DNA from: an uncultured Patescibacteria group bacterium
GTDB taxonomy: Bacteria > Patescibacteriota > Minisyncoccia > Phycocordibacterales > UBA12088
NCBI GenBank assembly: GCA_947259245.1
Contig: CAMYLP010000006.1
Coordinates: forward strand, 1-35,954
DNA length: 35,954 nucleotides
Direction of reading: 5' to 3'
This document shows, piece after piece, positions 13,045 through 21,809 of this stretch. The notes under the pieces are model-generated. The model had not been told where the DNA came from. It was given only the letters and a program-made list of their open reading frames with translations, and did not search any database. How positions within the stretch are numbered: the stretch's first letter is position 1; the number at the start of each line of letters is the position of its first letter. Both the position numbers and the translations under genes were made by a program.

Positions 13045-15522
13045 CTAGAGACAAATGAGTGCTGCAATGGAGTCGCCTGCGCGCAATTTCATTATCCGTA
13101 CACCCTGCGTCGAGCGTCCAAGCGTCGGTATCTCGCTCACGTCCGTACGAATCACCTGACCTTTCTTCGAAATCACAACGAGCTCGCTTATATTCTCGTC
13201 TATTATTCTGCTCGCCATGATGGTACCTGTTTTATCGGTTACGCTGGCACATTTAATACCTGAACCTCCTCGTTTTTGCACCTTGTACCCGCCCAATGCC
13301 GTCTGTTTTCCGTAGCCGTTCTCGGACACGACCAGCAAGGTGACCTCTTTCTCGCTCGTGCCCTTTCGCGCAACATCTGCGCCCACGATAATGTCACCGG
13401 ATCCGAGCTTCACCGCCCGTACACCGACTGCGGCGCGACCCATCTGACGCACGTCTGACTCCTTGAAGCGTATAGATTGACCCTTTTGCGTAGCAAGCAA
13501 TATCGTGTCTCCCTTCGTGACGAACGTGGCTTTGATAAGCTCATCCCCCGGTGCGAGTTTAATGGCGATAATGCCAGACCGACGGACATCATGAAAGTCC
13601 TTTGCGCGTGTTTTCTTGGCTATGCCTCCCTTGGTCACCATAAGTAACGAACCGTCACTTCCCTTTATCGATTTGGTCATTGCCACAACGGATGTAACTC
13701 GCTCCCCGCTTGTCATCTGCAAGAAGTTCATGATGCTCTTCCCTTTCGTCGCCCGCCGGCCTTCAGGTACGTCATACATCTTTATTTGGTATGCTTTGCC
13801 CTTGTTTGTGAAAAAGAGCAGGTCATCGTGGGTGCTTGCGGTCAGGAACAGTGTGACGAAGTCCTCGTCTTTGGTGTTCAAGTCTATGACACCAACGCCA
13901 CCACGTTTTTGTCGTTTGTACTCAGCAGGATTGGTCCGTTTTATGTATCCACCCTTGGTGATGACAAGCACACTTTCCTCCTCCGGTATAAGGTCCTCTG
14001 GTGTCATGTTCTTGATGCCACCCTTCACCACCTTTGTTCGTCGCTCGTCACCGTAGGTGCCCTTCACTTCGAGCAACTCTTTCTTGATAAGCTCGGCCAT
14101 CTTCTTTGGGCTCTTCAGTATGCCTTGCAGCGACTTGATAAGTGCCTGGATCTCCTTCAATTCATCCTCGATCTTTTTGCGTTCCAATCCAGCGAGCTTT
14201 TGTAGGCGCATTTCAAGTATTGCTGTCGCTTGCCGTTCGCTGAACTTGAACTGCTTCATCAACGCTGTGTGTGCAGTCGGCACATCTTTTGCAGCCTTAA
14301 TGGTTTTAATGATGGCATCGATGTGGTCCAGTGCCTTCTTCAAACCAAGAAGAATGTGCTCCCGATCCTGTGCCTTCGCAAGGTCGAACTCGCATCGTTT
14401 TCGGACCACCTCTTTACGGTGGCTGATGAACTCTTCAAGTATGCCCTTGAGGGATATTGTCTGTGGTACTCCGTCTACAAGTGCGACCATGTTCATGTGG
14501 AACGTATCCTCAAGTTGCGTATGTTTGTAGAGATAGTTGAGAACTTTTTGTGGTTGCGCTCCACTCTTTAGCTCAACAACTACCCGAATATCTCGTGTTG
14601 ACTCATCCCTCAGGTCACGAATGCCCTCAAGCTTCTTTGCATGCACCAGAGCAGCCATGCGTGTGATGAGATCTGCCTTGTTTACCCGATACGGGAGAGA
14701 TGTTATGACAATTGAAAATGAACCGCGTTTGTCCTCCACGATCTCCGCCTCGCCTCGTACGACCATCGGACCCTTACCGGTTGCATACGCATGCCGTATG
14801 TCTTTTTGGTTGAAGATGACCGCTCCCGTCGGAAAATCCGGCGCTTTCACAAATGCAAAGAGTTCGTCTTGTGTTGCATCCTTCTTATCAATAAGGTGAA
14901 TGCATGCGTCGACAAGTTCACTCAAATTGTGCGGAGGTATCGAGGTTGCCATGCCGACGGCTATTCCCAAGGTGCCATTCAACAGCAGGTTCGGTACGGC
15001 TGCCGGCAGTACTTCGGGCTCATCGCGTGTGCCGTCATAGTTTGGTCGCCACGCGACTGTTTTCTTATCAATATCTCGTAGAAACTCGGATGAAATCTTT
15101 TGCATCTTCGCCTCCGTGTATCGCATGGCGGCAGGATTGTCACCGTCCACGGAACCAAAGTTGCCCTGTCCCCACACGAGCGGATAGCGCATATTGAAAT
15201 CTTGTGCCATTTTCACCAGAGCGTCGTACACTGCGCTGTCGCCATGCGGATGATACTTACCAAGAACATCACCAACAATTGCTGCAGATTTTCTAAACTT
15301 GGCACTGGAGGTAAGACCCATCTTGTGCATTGTATACAAAATCCGACGGTGAACCGGCTTCAGACCATCCCGCACGTCTGGTAACGCGCGTGATGTGATT
15401 ACCGTCATCGCATACGCCAAGTACGACTCTCGCATCTCCTCAGAAATGGATCGGGGCAAGACCGAAGCAACCACCCCCTCTCCCGACTCAGGTGCGGGGC
15501 TTTTTTTATCTTTTTTCGCCAT
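13045..15522 (-). CDS. gyrA: DNA gyrase subunit A
   Basis: A protein of 825 residues, the DNA-cleaving subunit of gyrase, which introduces negative supercoils with GyrB. The N-terminal breakage-reunion domain holds the quinolone region [10 protein letters not shown] (91-100) with Ser96 and Asp100 in the sensitive state and the catalytic Tyr135 (AAMRY). A coiled-coil tower follows. The C-terminal beta-pinwheel has a GyrA-box-like QKRGGVG, and repeats such as VQKRGGSG, so this is gyrase rather than topoisomerase IV. gyrB is not in the window. TGC-TATACT lies 15 bases before ATG, giving a leader of about 8 nt and no ribosome-binding site. Confidence 0.96.
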   Translation of the reverse strand: MAKKDKKSPAPESGEGVVASVLPRSISEEMRESYLAYAMTVITSRALPDVRDGLKPVHRRILYTMHKMGLTSSAKFRKSAAIVGDVLGKYHPHGDSAVYDALVKMAQDFNMRYPLVWGQGNFGSVDGDNPAAMRYTEAKMQKISSEFLRDIDKKTVAWRPNYDGTRDEPEVLPAAVPNLLLNGTLGIAVGMATSIPPHNLSELVDACIHLIDKKDATQDELFAFVKAPDFPTGAVIFNQKDIRHAYATGKGPMVVRGEAEIVEDKRGSFSIVITSLPYRVNKADLITRMAALVHAKKLEGIRDLRDESTRDIRVVVELKSGAQPQKVLNYLYKHTQLEDTFHMNMVALVDGVPQTISLKGILEEFISHRKEVVRKRCEFDLAKAQDREHILLGLKKALDHIDAIIKTIKAAKDVPTAHTALMKQFKFSERQATAILEMRLQKLAGLERKKIEDELKEIQALIKSLQGILKSPKKMAELIKKELLEVKGTYGDERRTKVVKGGIKNMTPEDLIPEEESVLVITKGGYIKRTNPAEYKRQKRGGVGVIDLNTKDEDFVTLFLTASTHDDLLFFTNKGKAYQIKMYDVPEGRRATKGKSIMNFLQMTSGERVTSVVAMTKSIKGSDGSLLMVTKGGIAKKTRAKDFHDVRRSGIIAIKLAPGDELIKATFVTKGDTILLATQKGQSIRFKESDVRQMGRAAVGVRAVKLGSGDIIVGADVARKGTSEKEVTLLVVSENGYGKQTALGGYKVQKRGGSGIKCASVTDKTGTIMASRIIDENISELVVISKKGQVIRTDVSEIPTLGRSTQGVRIMKLRAGDSIAALICL

Positions 15523-15607
15523 ATACTACGTACGCGCAGTATAGCACATTGCGCCAAGTGGTGCGATATTCTGATCGATCGTGTCCGTACCTGAAAGGAA
15601 GTACCCT

Positions 15608-16039
15608 CTATCCTCCGGTGCTCGTAGATACGTTTGGAACGAGCGTTCCTTCCATGTCGTCTGATGTCTCTTCTACCTCGCTGATCGGTGTATCAGGCAC
15701 CAGAGTCTCATCGGAAACATCGTTGAAGCTGTCTGCCGCGGACGGAGGAAGTGCGAACTGACCCTGTGGACGTTGATCTACTTGTGTTGATGGTGTCTCA
15801 GACTTAAAGAGGTTGGCATCGTCGAAACTACGGCGGACATCATCAAATACCCCCTGCCTCTCGTCGGGGACAACGTCAGCATCTTGCGTACTACCGTTTC
15901 CTGTTATTCGTTCGCCGAGAAGCGTAGTAAGCCAGATAAGCACGATGATGCCAGTCAATCCTATACTAACAATGTATGCGTACCTGCGACGTTTCTCAAA
16001 CGACTCATTACGGATCCGCTCGATATGTTCGAGTAGCAT
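15608..16039 (-). CDS. Single-helix membrane protein, unknown function
   Basis: A protein of 143 residues. A charged N-terminus (residues 1-22) is followed by one helix (about 23-41), then a long polar, acidic and Ser/Pro/Thr-rich tail with no predicted fold. The probable topology is N-in with the tail outside. It begins 19 bp after the stop of the metallo-beta-lactamase-fold gene and is probably cotranscribed with it. I do not recognise a family; similar anchored low-complexity proteins are common in Parcubacteria. Confidence 0.75.
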   Translation of the reverse strand: MLLEHIERIRNESFEKRRRYAYIVSIGLTGIIVLIWLTTLLGERITGNGSTQDADVVPDERQGVFDDVRRSFDDANLFKSETPSTQVDQRPQGQFALPPSAADSFNDVSDETLVPDTPISEVEETSDDMEGTLVPNVSTSTGG

Positions 16040-16058
16040 GGTGTCTGAAGTTGGTTAC

Positions 16059-16691
16059 TTAAGTAAACACAACGATCTGATTTTGCATGCCATCCAGGTC
16101 CCTCGTCTTCACGGTAAGCTTGTCTACCGGTTTGTGGTTGTCCGTTTCGCCCTCCTCCTTCAGGAATGTCGCAAGGGCATCCTTCTTCCCAATATCACCG
16201 TAATGCATCGGAATGATGACCTTCGGCTCCACTGATACTGCCAGCTCATATGCGTCTGCTGCACCGAGTACACCTTGGTCACCGATGGGTATGAACAGAA
16301 TATCGATCTTGTCGAGCGCCTCTTTCAACTCATGCGGAAGCTCCTTGGAGTTTGTCGCGCCCAGATACAGCAGCAGCATCTTGTCCATCGTCACCAGGTA
16401 CGCTGTGTTGATAAGCTCCGTACCACCATACGTACTCGTCGTAGGGTACCCTTTTATGATGATATTACGCGCTTCATACTCTCCGGGTCCGCGTATCACC
16501 AGGGGCTCATGATCTCCGTGCGACAGTTGGTCAGCCCCGTTACAGTCGGGATGTTCCAATGAAATGCATGCTATATCAGCGCCAAACCGTGTCGGCTTTA
16601 GTTTAGAATCTTTTCCAATCGGACTGAACGCGAGCGTTGTGTCGCCAAATGACACTTTAAAAAAATCCGCTCCATGATGTGTGATAACCAT
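16059..16691 (-). CDS. Metallo-beta-lactamase-fold protein (UlaG-like) with altered metal motif
   Basis: A protein of 210 residues with the UlaG-like MBL pattern: N-terminal strands, the region ACISLEHPDCNGADQL where HxHxDH is expected, GPGEYEARNIIIKGYP, and IPMHYGD near 165. The first metal motif retains only the HPD core and has lost the flanking histidines, so it may bind fewer metals or be inactive as a hydrolase. The substrate is unknown. TGC-TATACT ends nine bases before ATG 16691, implying a leaderless or nearly leaderless mRNA. Confidence 0.82.
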   Translation of the reverse strand: MVITHHGADFFKVSFGDTTLAFSPIGKDSKLKPTRFGADIACISLEHPDCNGADQLSHGDHEPLVIRGPGEYEARNIIIKGYPTTSTYGGTELINTAYLVTMDKMLLLYLGATNSKELPHELKEALDKIDILFIPIGDQGVLGAADAYELAVSVEPKVIIPMHYGDIGKKDALATFLKEEGETDNHKPVDKLTVKTRDLDGMQNQIVVFT

Positions 16692-16739
16692 AGTGTCGTG
16701 AGTATAGCATCATTTATGAGATTACGGCAGGGGCGTTAC

Positions 16740-16768
16740 TTTACAAAACTATACGCATCCCGTATAGT
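16740..16768 (+). promoter_or_regulatory. Strong sigma70 promoter upstream of rpsA
   Basis: TTTACA (16740-16745) and TATAGT (16763-16768) are spaced by 17 bases. The predicted start is near 16775, about 100 bases before the rpsA ATG. Confidence 0.75.
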
Positions 16769-16774
16769 GACACG

Positions 16775-16867
16775 CATTAGTAGTGCCCTTCGGGGTACGC
16801 TGGGTGGCTAACCTTGTGATGCTTTCGGACATGGATGCATAGCCCACAACACCTCCGGCGTTTTTTT
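16775..16867 (+). ncRNA. Structured leader or small RNA upstream of rpsA
   Basis: About 93 nt lie between the promoter and a T7 run. A UUCG hairpin (gtgccc-ttcg-gggtac, 16783-16798) is followed by a closed domain in which gctgg (16799-16803) pairs with ccggc (16855-16859) and ggcta (16806-16810) with tagcc (16840-16844). The outer stem runs directly into seven T, so the RNA could end there as an intrinsic terminator, 10 bases before the rpsA start. It may be an attenuator of rpsA or an independent small RNA. It does not match the SRP, 6S or any riboswitch consensus that I know. Confidence 0.5.
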
Positions 16868-16877
16868 CATATCTGAT

Positions 16878-17975
16878 ATGACAACAGGGACAAAAGCAGT
16901 AGATGATGCGCCAGTAGGCGTTATGTCGCCTTTCTTCGAGAACATACCTGTTCCACCGCAGGAAGGTCAGTTAGTAGAGGGGCCGGTCGTGGCCATCACA
17001 AAAGGTAAGGTATTTATTGAACTACATCCGTTTGGGACCGGTATTATCTATGGTCGCGAATATCAGACGGCAAGCGACATCCTGCGCCGGGTGAGCATTG
17101 GAGACCTTGTCGCTGCAAAAGTGGTTGAGTCTTCAAACAGCGAAGGGTACGTAGAACTTTCGCTTATGGAAGCACGGCAGGCGCTCATATGGTCGGACGC
17201 TGAGGCTGCTGTTGCGAAGGGGACCGTGTTTGAGTTGCCCGTGAAAGAAGCGAATAAAGGAGGTCTCATGCTCGAGTGGCAGGGTATAAGCGGATTCTTG
17301 CCGGCTAGTCAGCTCAAGCCGGATCACTATCCCCGTGTTGAGGACGGCGACAAGGTCAAGATACTGGAGGAGTTGCGTAAATTGATAGGCGAAAAGATAC
17401 CGGTGGTAATCATAACGGCACTGCCGGAAGAAGGTAAGCTCATCTTCTCAGAACGGGGTCCACAACAGGAGAAGACTGCCGCTGCCGAAACGTTCACCGT
17501 TGGTGACGTTCTCGAGGGTGAGATCACAGGTGCGGTTGAGTTTGGCGTCTTTGTGAAGATCGACGACGGGATGGAAGGTCTCGTGCACATTTCTGAGCTG
17601 GACTGGGGCTTGGTGGAAAATCCAAAAACCCTTTACAAGGTAGGTGAAAAGGTGCGCGTAAAGGTTATCGAGGTCAAAGATGGAAAGGTGTCACTCTCGA
17701 TCAAGGCGCTGAAGGAAGATCCATGGAACGTCGCCGCGAAAAAGTATAAAAAAGATGAGGTCGTCGACGCCGCCATCATCAAATACAATAAACACGGTGC
17801 GCTAGCTTCTATTGAGGAAGGTGTTGCCGGTTTGGTGCACATCAGCGAGTTTGCGAGCACGGAGGAGCTGCGCAGCACCTTGGAGCTTGGTCGTAGCTAT
17901 AAGTTCAAGATCACGCTATTCGACCCCGCGAGCCACCGAATGACACTGTCATACAAACAAACACAAGAAGGATAG
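16878..17975 (+). CDS. rpsA: 30S ribosomal protein S1
   Basis: A protein of 365 residues with four S1 (OB-fold) RNA-binding domains at about 29-98, 112-190, 207-275 and 288-360. E. coli S1 has six, so this is a short form. The third domain is the most canonical (GVFVKIDDGMEGLVHISEL). S1 binds mRNA on the 30S subunit and helps unfold it. The start ATG 16878 has no Shine-Dalgarno site, and ATG 16923 is an alternative. The structured leader at 16775-16867 may control it, as S1 is autoregulated in other bacteria. Confidence 0.92.
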   Translation: MTTGTKAVDDAPVGVMSPFFENIPVPPQEGQLVEGPVVAITKGKVFIELHPFGTGIIYGREYQTASDILRRVSIGDLVAAKVVESSNSEGYVELSLMEARQALIWSDAEAAVAKGTVFELPVKEANKGGLMLEWQGISGFLPASQLKPDHYPRVEDGDKVKILEELRKLIGEKIPVVIITALPEEGKLIFSERGPQQEKTAAAETFTVGDVLEGEITGAVEFGVFVKIDDGMEGLVHISELDWGLVENPKTLYKVGEKVRVKVIEVKDGKVSLSIKALKEDPWNVAAKKYKKDEVVDAAIIKYNKHGALASIEEGVAGLVHISEFASTEELRSTLELGRSYKFKITLFDPASHRMTLSYKQTQEG

Positions 17976-17979
17976 TATA

Positions 17980-18005
17980 GAAGAACCGCCATACGGCGGT
18001 TCTTC
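17980..18005. terminator. Bidirectional terminator between rpsA and the zincin gene
   Basis: A perfect 11-bp stem (gaagaaccgcc with ggcggttcttc) with the loop atac between two convergent genes. Confidence 0.8.
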
Positions 18006-18384
18006 ATTTCTGGCGTTCACCCTCACGCTTGCGCACTTCGTGTTCATCAAGACCAAAATAGTGACCGAACTCGTGCCATACCGTCTCTCGGACTACTCGC
18101 GCCACGTCACCATCTGTTGCACTCGCTTCTGCGCATATAGGTATACGGTACAGCGTAATGGTGTCCGGCAGGGTCTCGCCGAGCCCATATCCGTCACCAC
18201 GCTCTGACAATGGTATGCCGTGATACAGGCCAAGCAGTGTTTCGTCATCGTGAAGGCCCTCACGAGCACGGACCTCGGGGCTTGGTTCATCTTCCACGAG
18301 TACCGCGACATTGTGTATCTTGTCTCGATAGCGGGGGGCGAGCGCGGCAATCCCCTCCTCTATGTATCGCTCGAAGTCTTCCAT
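18004..18384 (-). CDS. Minimal zinc metallopeptidase (zincin_1 family)
   Basis: A protein of 126 residues, probably cytosolic. The catalytic motif HEFGHYFGLDE (104-114) has the HExxHxxGxxE pattern, with His104, His108 and Glu114 as likely metal ligands and Glu105 as catalytic base. The upstream strands (LLGLYHGIPLSERGDGYG and ITLYRIPI) fit the small single-domain zincins found across bacteria. Its substrate is unknown. It is divergent from rnpB and its stop lies within the shared terminator with rpsA. Confidence 0.85.
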   Translation of the reverse strand: MEDFERYIEEGIAALAPRYRDKIHNVAVLVEDEPSPEVRAREGLHDDETLLGLYHGIPLSERGDGYGLGETLPDTITLYRIPICAEASATDGDVARVVRETVWHEFGHYFGLDEHEVRKREGERQK

Positions 18385-18406
18385 GTTCGAAGACTACCAC
18401 ACATAC

Positions 18407-18434
18407 TTGCCACGTTCCATATGTGTTGTATAAT
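18407..18434 (+). promoter_or_regulatory. Promoter of RNase P RNA
   Basis: TTGCCA (18407-18412) and a perfect TATAAT (18429-18434) are 16 bases apart. The predicted start coincides with the RNA 5' end at about 18441. Confidence 0.8.
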
Positions 18435-18441
18435 ATCTACG

Positions 18442-18779
18442 CTTGTGCCGGATGATCGCACTCCACGTGTGTGGAGTGAGGAAAGTCCGAACACACCCGA
18501 GCTAACGCTCGGAGCACGGTAGCGGGTAACACCCGTCTACGGCAACGTACGGGATGCGAGCAGAGACGCCGAAACCGAAAGGGGACGGTGCCCCTCGGGG
18601 CAAGCTCCCATGGAAACATGGGAGGTGAAACGGCAAAATTCCTACCCGTGTGCAAGGCCGCGTCCACACTTGTGTGGAAGAGCCGCTCGACCGTGCGAGC
18701 AATCGCACGGCTAGACAAATGATCATCTCACTGGACAGTGCAACAGTTCAGTGGACAGAATTCGGCTTACAGGCACAAG
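18442..18779 (+). ncRNA. rnpB: RNase P RNA
   Basis: This is the catalytic RNA that trims tRNA and tmRNA 5' ends. P1 pairs cttgtgcc (18442-18449) with ggcacaag (18772-18779). The conserved core segments are present: gaggaaagtccgaaca near the 5' end, agacaaatgatc near 18712, and acagaattcggcttacagg at the 3' end. The length of about 338 nt and the arrangement fit a bacterial type A RNA. The protein subunit is not in the window. Confidence 0.95.
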
Positions 18780-18788
18780 TAGCACTAT

Positions 18789-18823
18789 GACAAGGACCCG
18801 TCACAAGCGGGTCTTTGTCTTTA
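18789..18823 (+). terminator. Terminator of rnpB
   Basis: A 12-bp stem (gacaaggacccg with cgggtctttgtc, one G-U) is followed by T-rich sequence. It overlaps the stop codon of the convergent M28 peptidase gene. Confidence 0.8.
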
Positions 18824-19783
18824 TAACGTATAGAGGTAGCCAAGCAGTACGTGCGCGACTTGTTCCATACTGTCTGCAGAGCACTTGTCGACCGTATCCT
18901 CTGTTGTGTGCCAGTATGGATACGTGGCATCTATGAGGAGCGTACTTGGTATACCGTGCTCAAGGAACGGGGTGTGATCGTCACGTATCGCAGACCCTGG
19001 ACGAAGCAAGAACGTATGTGGGTATCTCTGCTGCGCATATGTGAACAATTCAGAGGTGAGCTGTTTTGCTTCTCGAAGGGAGGAGCGTTCTGGTCGTATG
19101 TCAAGGTCCGCGTCGCATACCATGTCAATGATGATGGAAAATTCCGGGAGCGTACCATTGTACAGTTCACCCAGGTGTTCCACGAAGAATGTCGATCCGA
19201 TAGGGTACCATGTATCAAAATCGTGGGGCACAAACGGTTCCCCTTCCTCACCGTCAAAAAATACTATGTCGACGCCGAATGGCTGTGAGTGCAGTTCGGA
19301 ACTCAATGTGTCGATAATGCCCAAGAGAACGGCAACACCGGAGGCTCCGTCATTTGCACCGGGCACTATCGGGTCATCGGAGGTGTCCAGTATCTTGGTA
19401 TCGTAATGTGTGCCGAGAATGATTCTTCGAACTTCGTTCGGTTTGTACCGCCACACGACGTTCGCGAACGAGGTGGTTGCCCCCTCCCGATTTTCGTACG
19501 GTACCTCCTGCACCACAACGACTCCATTGCTGTCACGTAATGCTGCCTGCAGCCACGTATGCCACTTTTCGTAACCTTCTGTACCGTGCGCACGAGCCCC
19601 GAACGATACCTGCTCTTCCACACGTTCAAGGAGGAGGTCACCCGACAACGTGGGTACGACATCCACACTTTGTGTTGTGTCCGTAGGTGCACTGAACTGC
19701 GCACGGTCTACCCAAAACCACACTAGCGCCACGAAGAGCACCGCAAGCGCGATGACCAATGTATGGCGCGTGGTGCGCCTCAT
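18821..19783 (-). CDS. M28-family zinc peptidase or glutaminyl-cyclase-like enzyme, membrane-anchored
   Basis: A protein of 320 residues. One N-terminal helix (about 8-25) anchors an extracytoplasmic M28 domain. Metal ligands are visible: H126 (GTHYDT), D145 (PGANDGASG), the Glu pair at 179-180 (FFDGEEGE), Asp in DMVCD and His in YWHTTEDT. The run after DGEEGE with an inserted aromatic segment resembles glutaminyl-peptide cyclotransferases, so aminopeptidase and cyclase activity are both possible. Its ATG overlaps the stop of the upstream gene as ATGA, so the two are translationally coupled. Confidence 0.85.
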   Translation of the reverse strand: MRRTTRHTLVIALAVLFVALVWFWVDRAQFSAPTDTTQSVDVVPTLSGDLLLERVEEQVSFGARAHGTEGYEKWHTWLQAALRDSNGVVVVQEVPYENREGATTSFANVVWRYKPNEVRRIILGTHYDTKILDTSDDPIVPGANDGASGVAVLLGIIDTLSSELHSQPFGVDIVFFDGEEGEPFVPHDFDTWYPIGSTFFVEHLGELYNGTLPEFSIIIDMVCDADLDIRPERSSLREAKQLTSELFTYAQQRYPHTFLLRPGSAIRDDHTPFLEHGIPSTLLIDATYPYWHTTEDTVDKCSADSMEQVAHVLLGYLYTL

Positions 19784-21339
19784 ATATCACTCCGTAGCAA
19801 CAATTCGGCCGTATACAACTCTATCGGTGCGAGTTCGTCGGTAAATGGTGGATGGCGCTGAAGCGCTTGCTTGTTAAACGGCACAAGGTGCGCCCAGAAC
19901 TGTGATACACCAGCATCATCGTGTGTACGAAGACCCTCTCTGGTTATCTCTTCGGTATCACCTTTGGTACCAACAAGTACGATGTTCTGCACGGTGGTCT
20001 TCTGCGCCGACTCGACCGCGAAGACGTATACTGCATCAAACACCTCCGCCATTGTTCTCATATGGGCACCGAGGAGAGACGGGGGTGTTTGGTCGAGCGC
20101 AGCTATGTAATTCCCCACATACATGCCACCATCACGCATGCGGTTGTAGACCAGCTGGTAGTGTTCACGCGTGCTGACATGCCACGGTACCGAGAAGTAC
20201 GTACTGTACATGTCAGCGAACACGAGATCGTACACGTTGTCACTTGTACGGACGAACTGGCGACCGTCGGCAACGTGAGTCTGTAATCGTTCATCACGGG
20301 GCATCAAGAAATAGTCGTACGCAACTTCATACAATTTGGGTTCGATATCGACTACGTCAATGATGGCTTCAGGGTACTGGTGGTACAGGCCTGTGGCAAC
20401 ACTTCCCGCACCTGCACCGAGGACCAGCGCACGTTCTAATTCATCGTCAAAGTACTCGTACAGTTGCCAATACTGCGCATACCCGAACAAGGGTTGCCCT
20501 CCCGGAACGCTTGTCGCAGAACTAAAGGACCTGTCGAGTAGCAGAACCCTCGCGGGTGTGCCGTACCAGGACATGTCTAACACGCTGATCTTTTCATACA
20601 AACCATCCTCACTGTACAACACCTCCGCGTTCGCGATGTTCAGAAAGCTGGGCATGTTGGTCTGCGCTGTCATTATACTTAACGTCACCCCCACGATGAG
20701 CGGAAAAATGGGCAGCACCTTTCTTTTTTTTTGGCAGGCCACAACACCAACGAGCCCAATGAGTGCGGTCACGCTGCCTAGTATTGTCATCGAGGTGCTG
20801 ACCCCGACGAACGGAACCAGATAAAAACCAGACAACAGTGAACCGGCAATACTACCGAACGTTGACCAGAAGAACACCTCGCCCGATATGGTGCCCACAC
20901 CCCTTTCACTCAGTTGCACCGAACGAAGCTTGATGACAAATGGCGACAGGAGGCCAAAGATGAATGCCGGAACGAAAAAGAGTACGACCGCAGCAATGAG
21001 TGGACCGTACGTGATAGGAAACACCGTGGCCATGAGCGGCAACAACAGCGTCCCCAACGCGTGCACGATCAAGACAGCGATGCCGCTCCAGAGTACCAGT
21101 GTAAAGAAGAAACCCTGTTCCGGCCGTTTGTCCGCCAATCGTCCACCGTACCAGTACCCTACTGAGAGTGCGGCGAGTATTACGCTAATGATGCTTGAGA
21201 ATGAAAATATGGTATTTCCAAAAAAAGGGGCGAGTATGCGCACTGCCAAAATCTCCACGGCCAGTACGACCAAGCCGGTAGCAAAGACAACAAACAGCAA
21301 CACATCGCGTCTCAGCACTGTCTGTACACGCTTGAGCAT
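19780..21339 (-). CDS. Membrane protein fused to a spermidine-synthase-like domain
   Basis: A protein of 519 residues. The first 230 or so hold seven to eight hydrophobic helices of the MFS-like spermidine synthase fusions. The C-terminal half is a methyltransferase-fold domain with ALVLGAGAGSVATGLY (SAM/dcSAM-binding loop), VDIEPKLYEVA and DLVFADMYS. Whether it makes polyamines is not known; many such fusions have no tested substrate. ATG 21339 is chosen because TGG-TATAGT ends six bases upstream, implying a leaderless mRNA. The M28 peptidase gene is coupled to its stop. Confidence 0.83.
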   Translation of the reverse strand: MLKRVQTVLRRDVLLFVVFATGLVVLAVEILAVRILAPFFGNTIFSFSSIISVILAALSVGYWYGGRLADKRPEQGFFFTLVLWSGIAVLIVHALGTLLLPLMATVFPITYGPLIAAVVLFFVPAFIFGLLSPFVIKLRSVQLSERGVGTISGEVFFWSTFGSIAGSLLSGFYLVPFVGVSTSMTILGSVTALIGLVGVVACQKKRKVLPIFPLIVGVTLSIMTAQTNMPSFLNIANAEVLYSEDGLYEKISVLDMSWYGTPARVLLLDRSFSSATSVPGGQPLFGYAQYWQLYEYFDDELERALVLGAGAGSVATGLYHQYPEAIIDVVDIEPKLYEVAYDYFLMPRDERLQTHVADGRQFVRTSDNVYDLVFADMYSTYFSVPWHVSTREHYQLVYNRMRDGGMYVGNYIAALDQTPPSLLGAHMRTMAEVFDAVYVFAVESAQKTTVQNIVLVGTKGDTEEITREGLRTHDDAGVSQFWAHLVPFNKQALQRHPPFTDELAPIELYTAELLLRSDI

Positions 21340-21345
21340 AGAGAG

Positions 21346-21354
21346 ACTATACCA
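21346..21354 (-). promoter_or_regulatory. Extended -10 promoter, leaderless start
   Basis: TGG-TATAGT on the minus strand, six bases before ATG 21339. Confidence 0.6.
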
Positions 21355-21422
21355 CGGAAGTACCCGGACTATGTATGTTGCGGGACTCCTCGGATGGTTC
21401 CCATCCATCCTGGTAAATCATT

Positions 21423-21440
21423 GCGGAGAGGGAGGGATTC
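21423..21440. repeat. Copy of the tRNA-Ser 3' end
   Basis: These 18 bases are identical to 21567-21584, the T-arm end, acceptor strand and discriminator of tRNA-Ser. The copy lies about 130 bp downstream of the tRNA, beyond a hairpin, the same arrangement as at tRNA-Tyr. Confidence 0.8.
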
Positions 21441-21519
21441 ACTACAGCACTGTTTTCATACTCGTGTTGCTCGTTGAAAACATGTGCTCTAGCACCTTGC
21501 TTCTCATCCCGCACCTAGT

Positions 21520-21564
21520 GTGATACATAGACCGTACACTGGTCGTGCGCGGTCTATGTATCAC
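21520..21564 (-). terminator. Hairpin downstream of tRNA-Ser
   Basis: A perfect 15-bp stem (21520-21534 with 21550-21564) and a 15-base loop start three bases past the tRNA 3' end. There is no T run on the minus strand. It may terminate or protect the transcript. Confidence 0.6.
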
Positions 21565-21567
21565 AAG

Positions 21568-21654
21568 CGGAGAGGGAGGGATTCGAACCCTCGAAGGGCC
21601 TAGACCCTTACTCGCGTTCCAGGCGAGCGCCTTCGACCACTCAGCCACCTCTCC
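21568..21654 (-). tRNA. tRNA-Ser (anticodon GGA)
   Basis: A class II tRNA of 87 nt. The acceptor ggagagg (21654-21648) pairs with cctctcc (21575-21569), discriminator G. The anticodon loop ctggaac lies between ctcgc and gcgag. The long variable arm is present and the T arm is intact. CCA is not encoded. Fragments of both ends of this gene are found on either side of it. Confidence 0.95.
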
Positions 21655-21751
21655 ATGTTATGCAATTGTCTCCAAGGCCATCATACTCAACAGAGCTTTC
21701 GACTATTAAACACTAATTCGAAATAGTCGCGTTGCTCCTTTTCTCATTGAG

Positions 21752-21769
21752 CACTCAGCCACCTCTCCA
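21752..21769. repeat. Copy of the tRNA-Ser 5' end
   Basis: These 18 bases equal 21638-21655, the first 17 nt of tRNA-Ser plus one leader base. A TATAGT box (21784-21779, minus strand) lies just upstream at promoter distance, so this fragment sits where the tRNA should begin. About 96 bp of unrelated sequence separate it from the intact tRNA. Confidence 0.8.
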
Positions 21770-21809
21770 GTGGCAAACACTATAGCATAGATGGTATACC
21801 CACTTAAGT

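Noticed and set aside
16775-16867. The rpsA leader RNA as SRP (4.5S) RNA or a known riboswitch
   Set aside because: The GGAA-type SRP helix 8 motif is absent and no riboswitch consensus I know matches.
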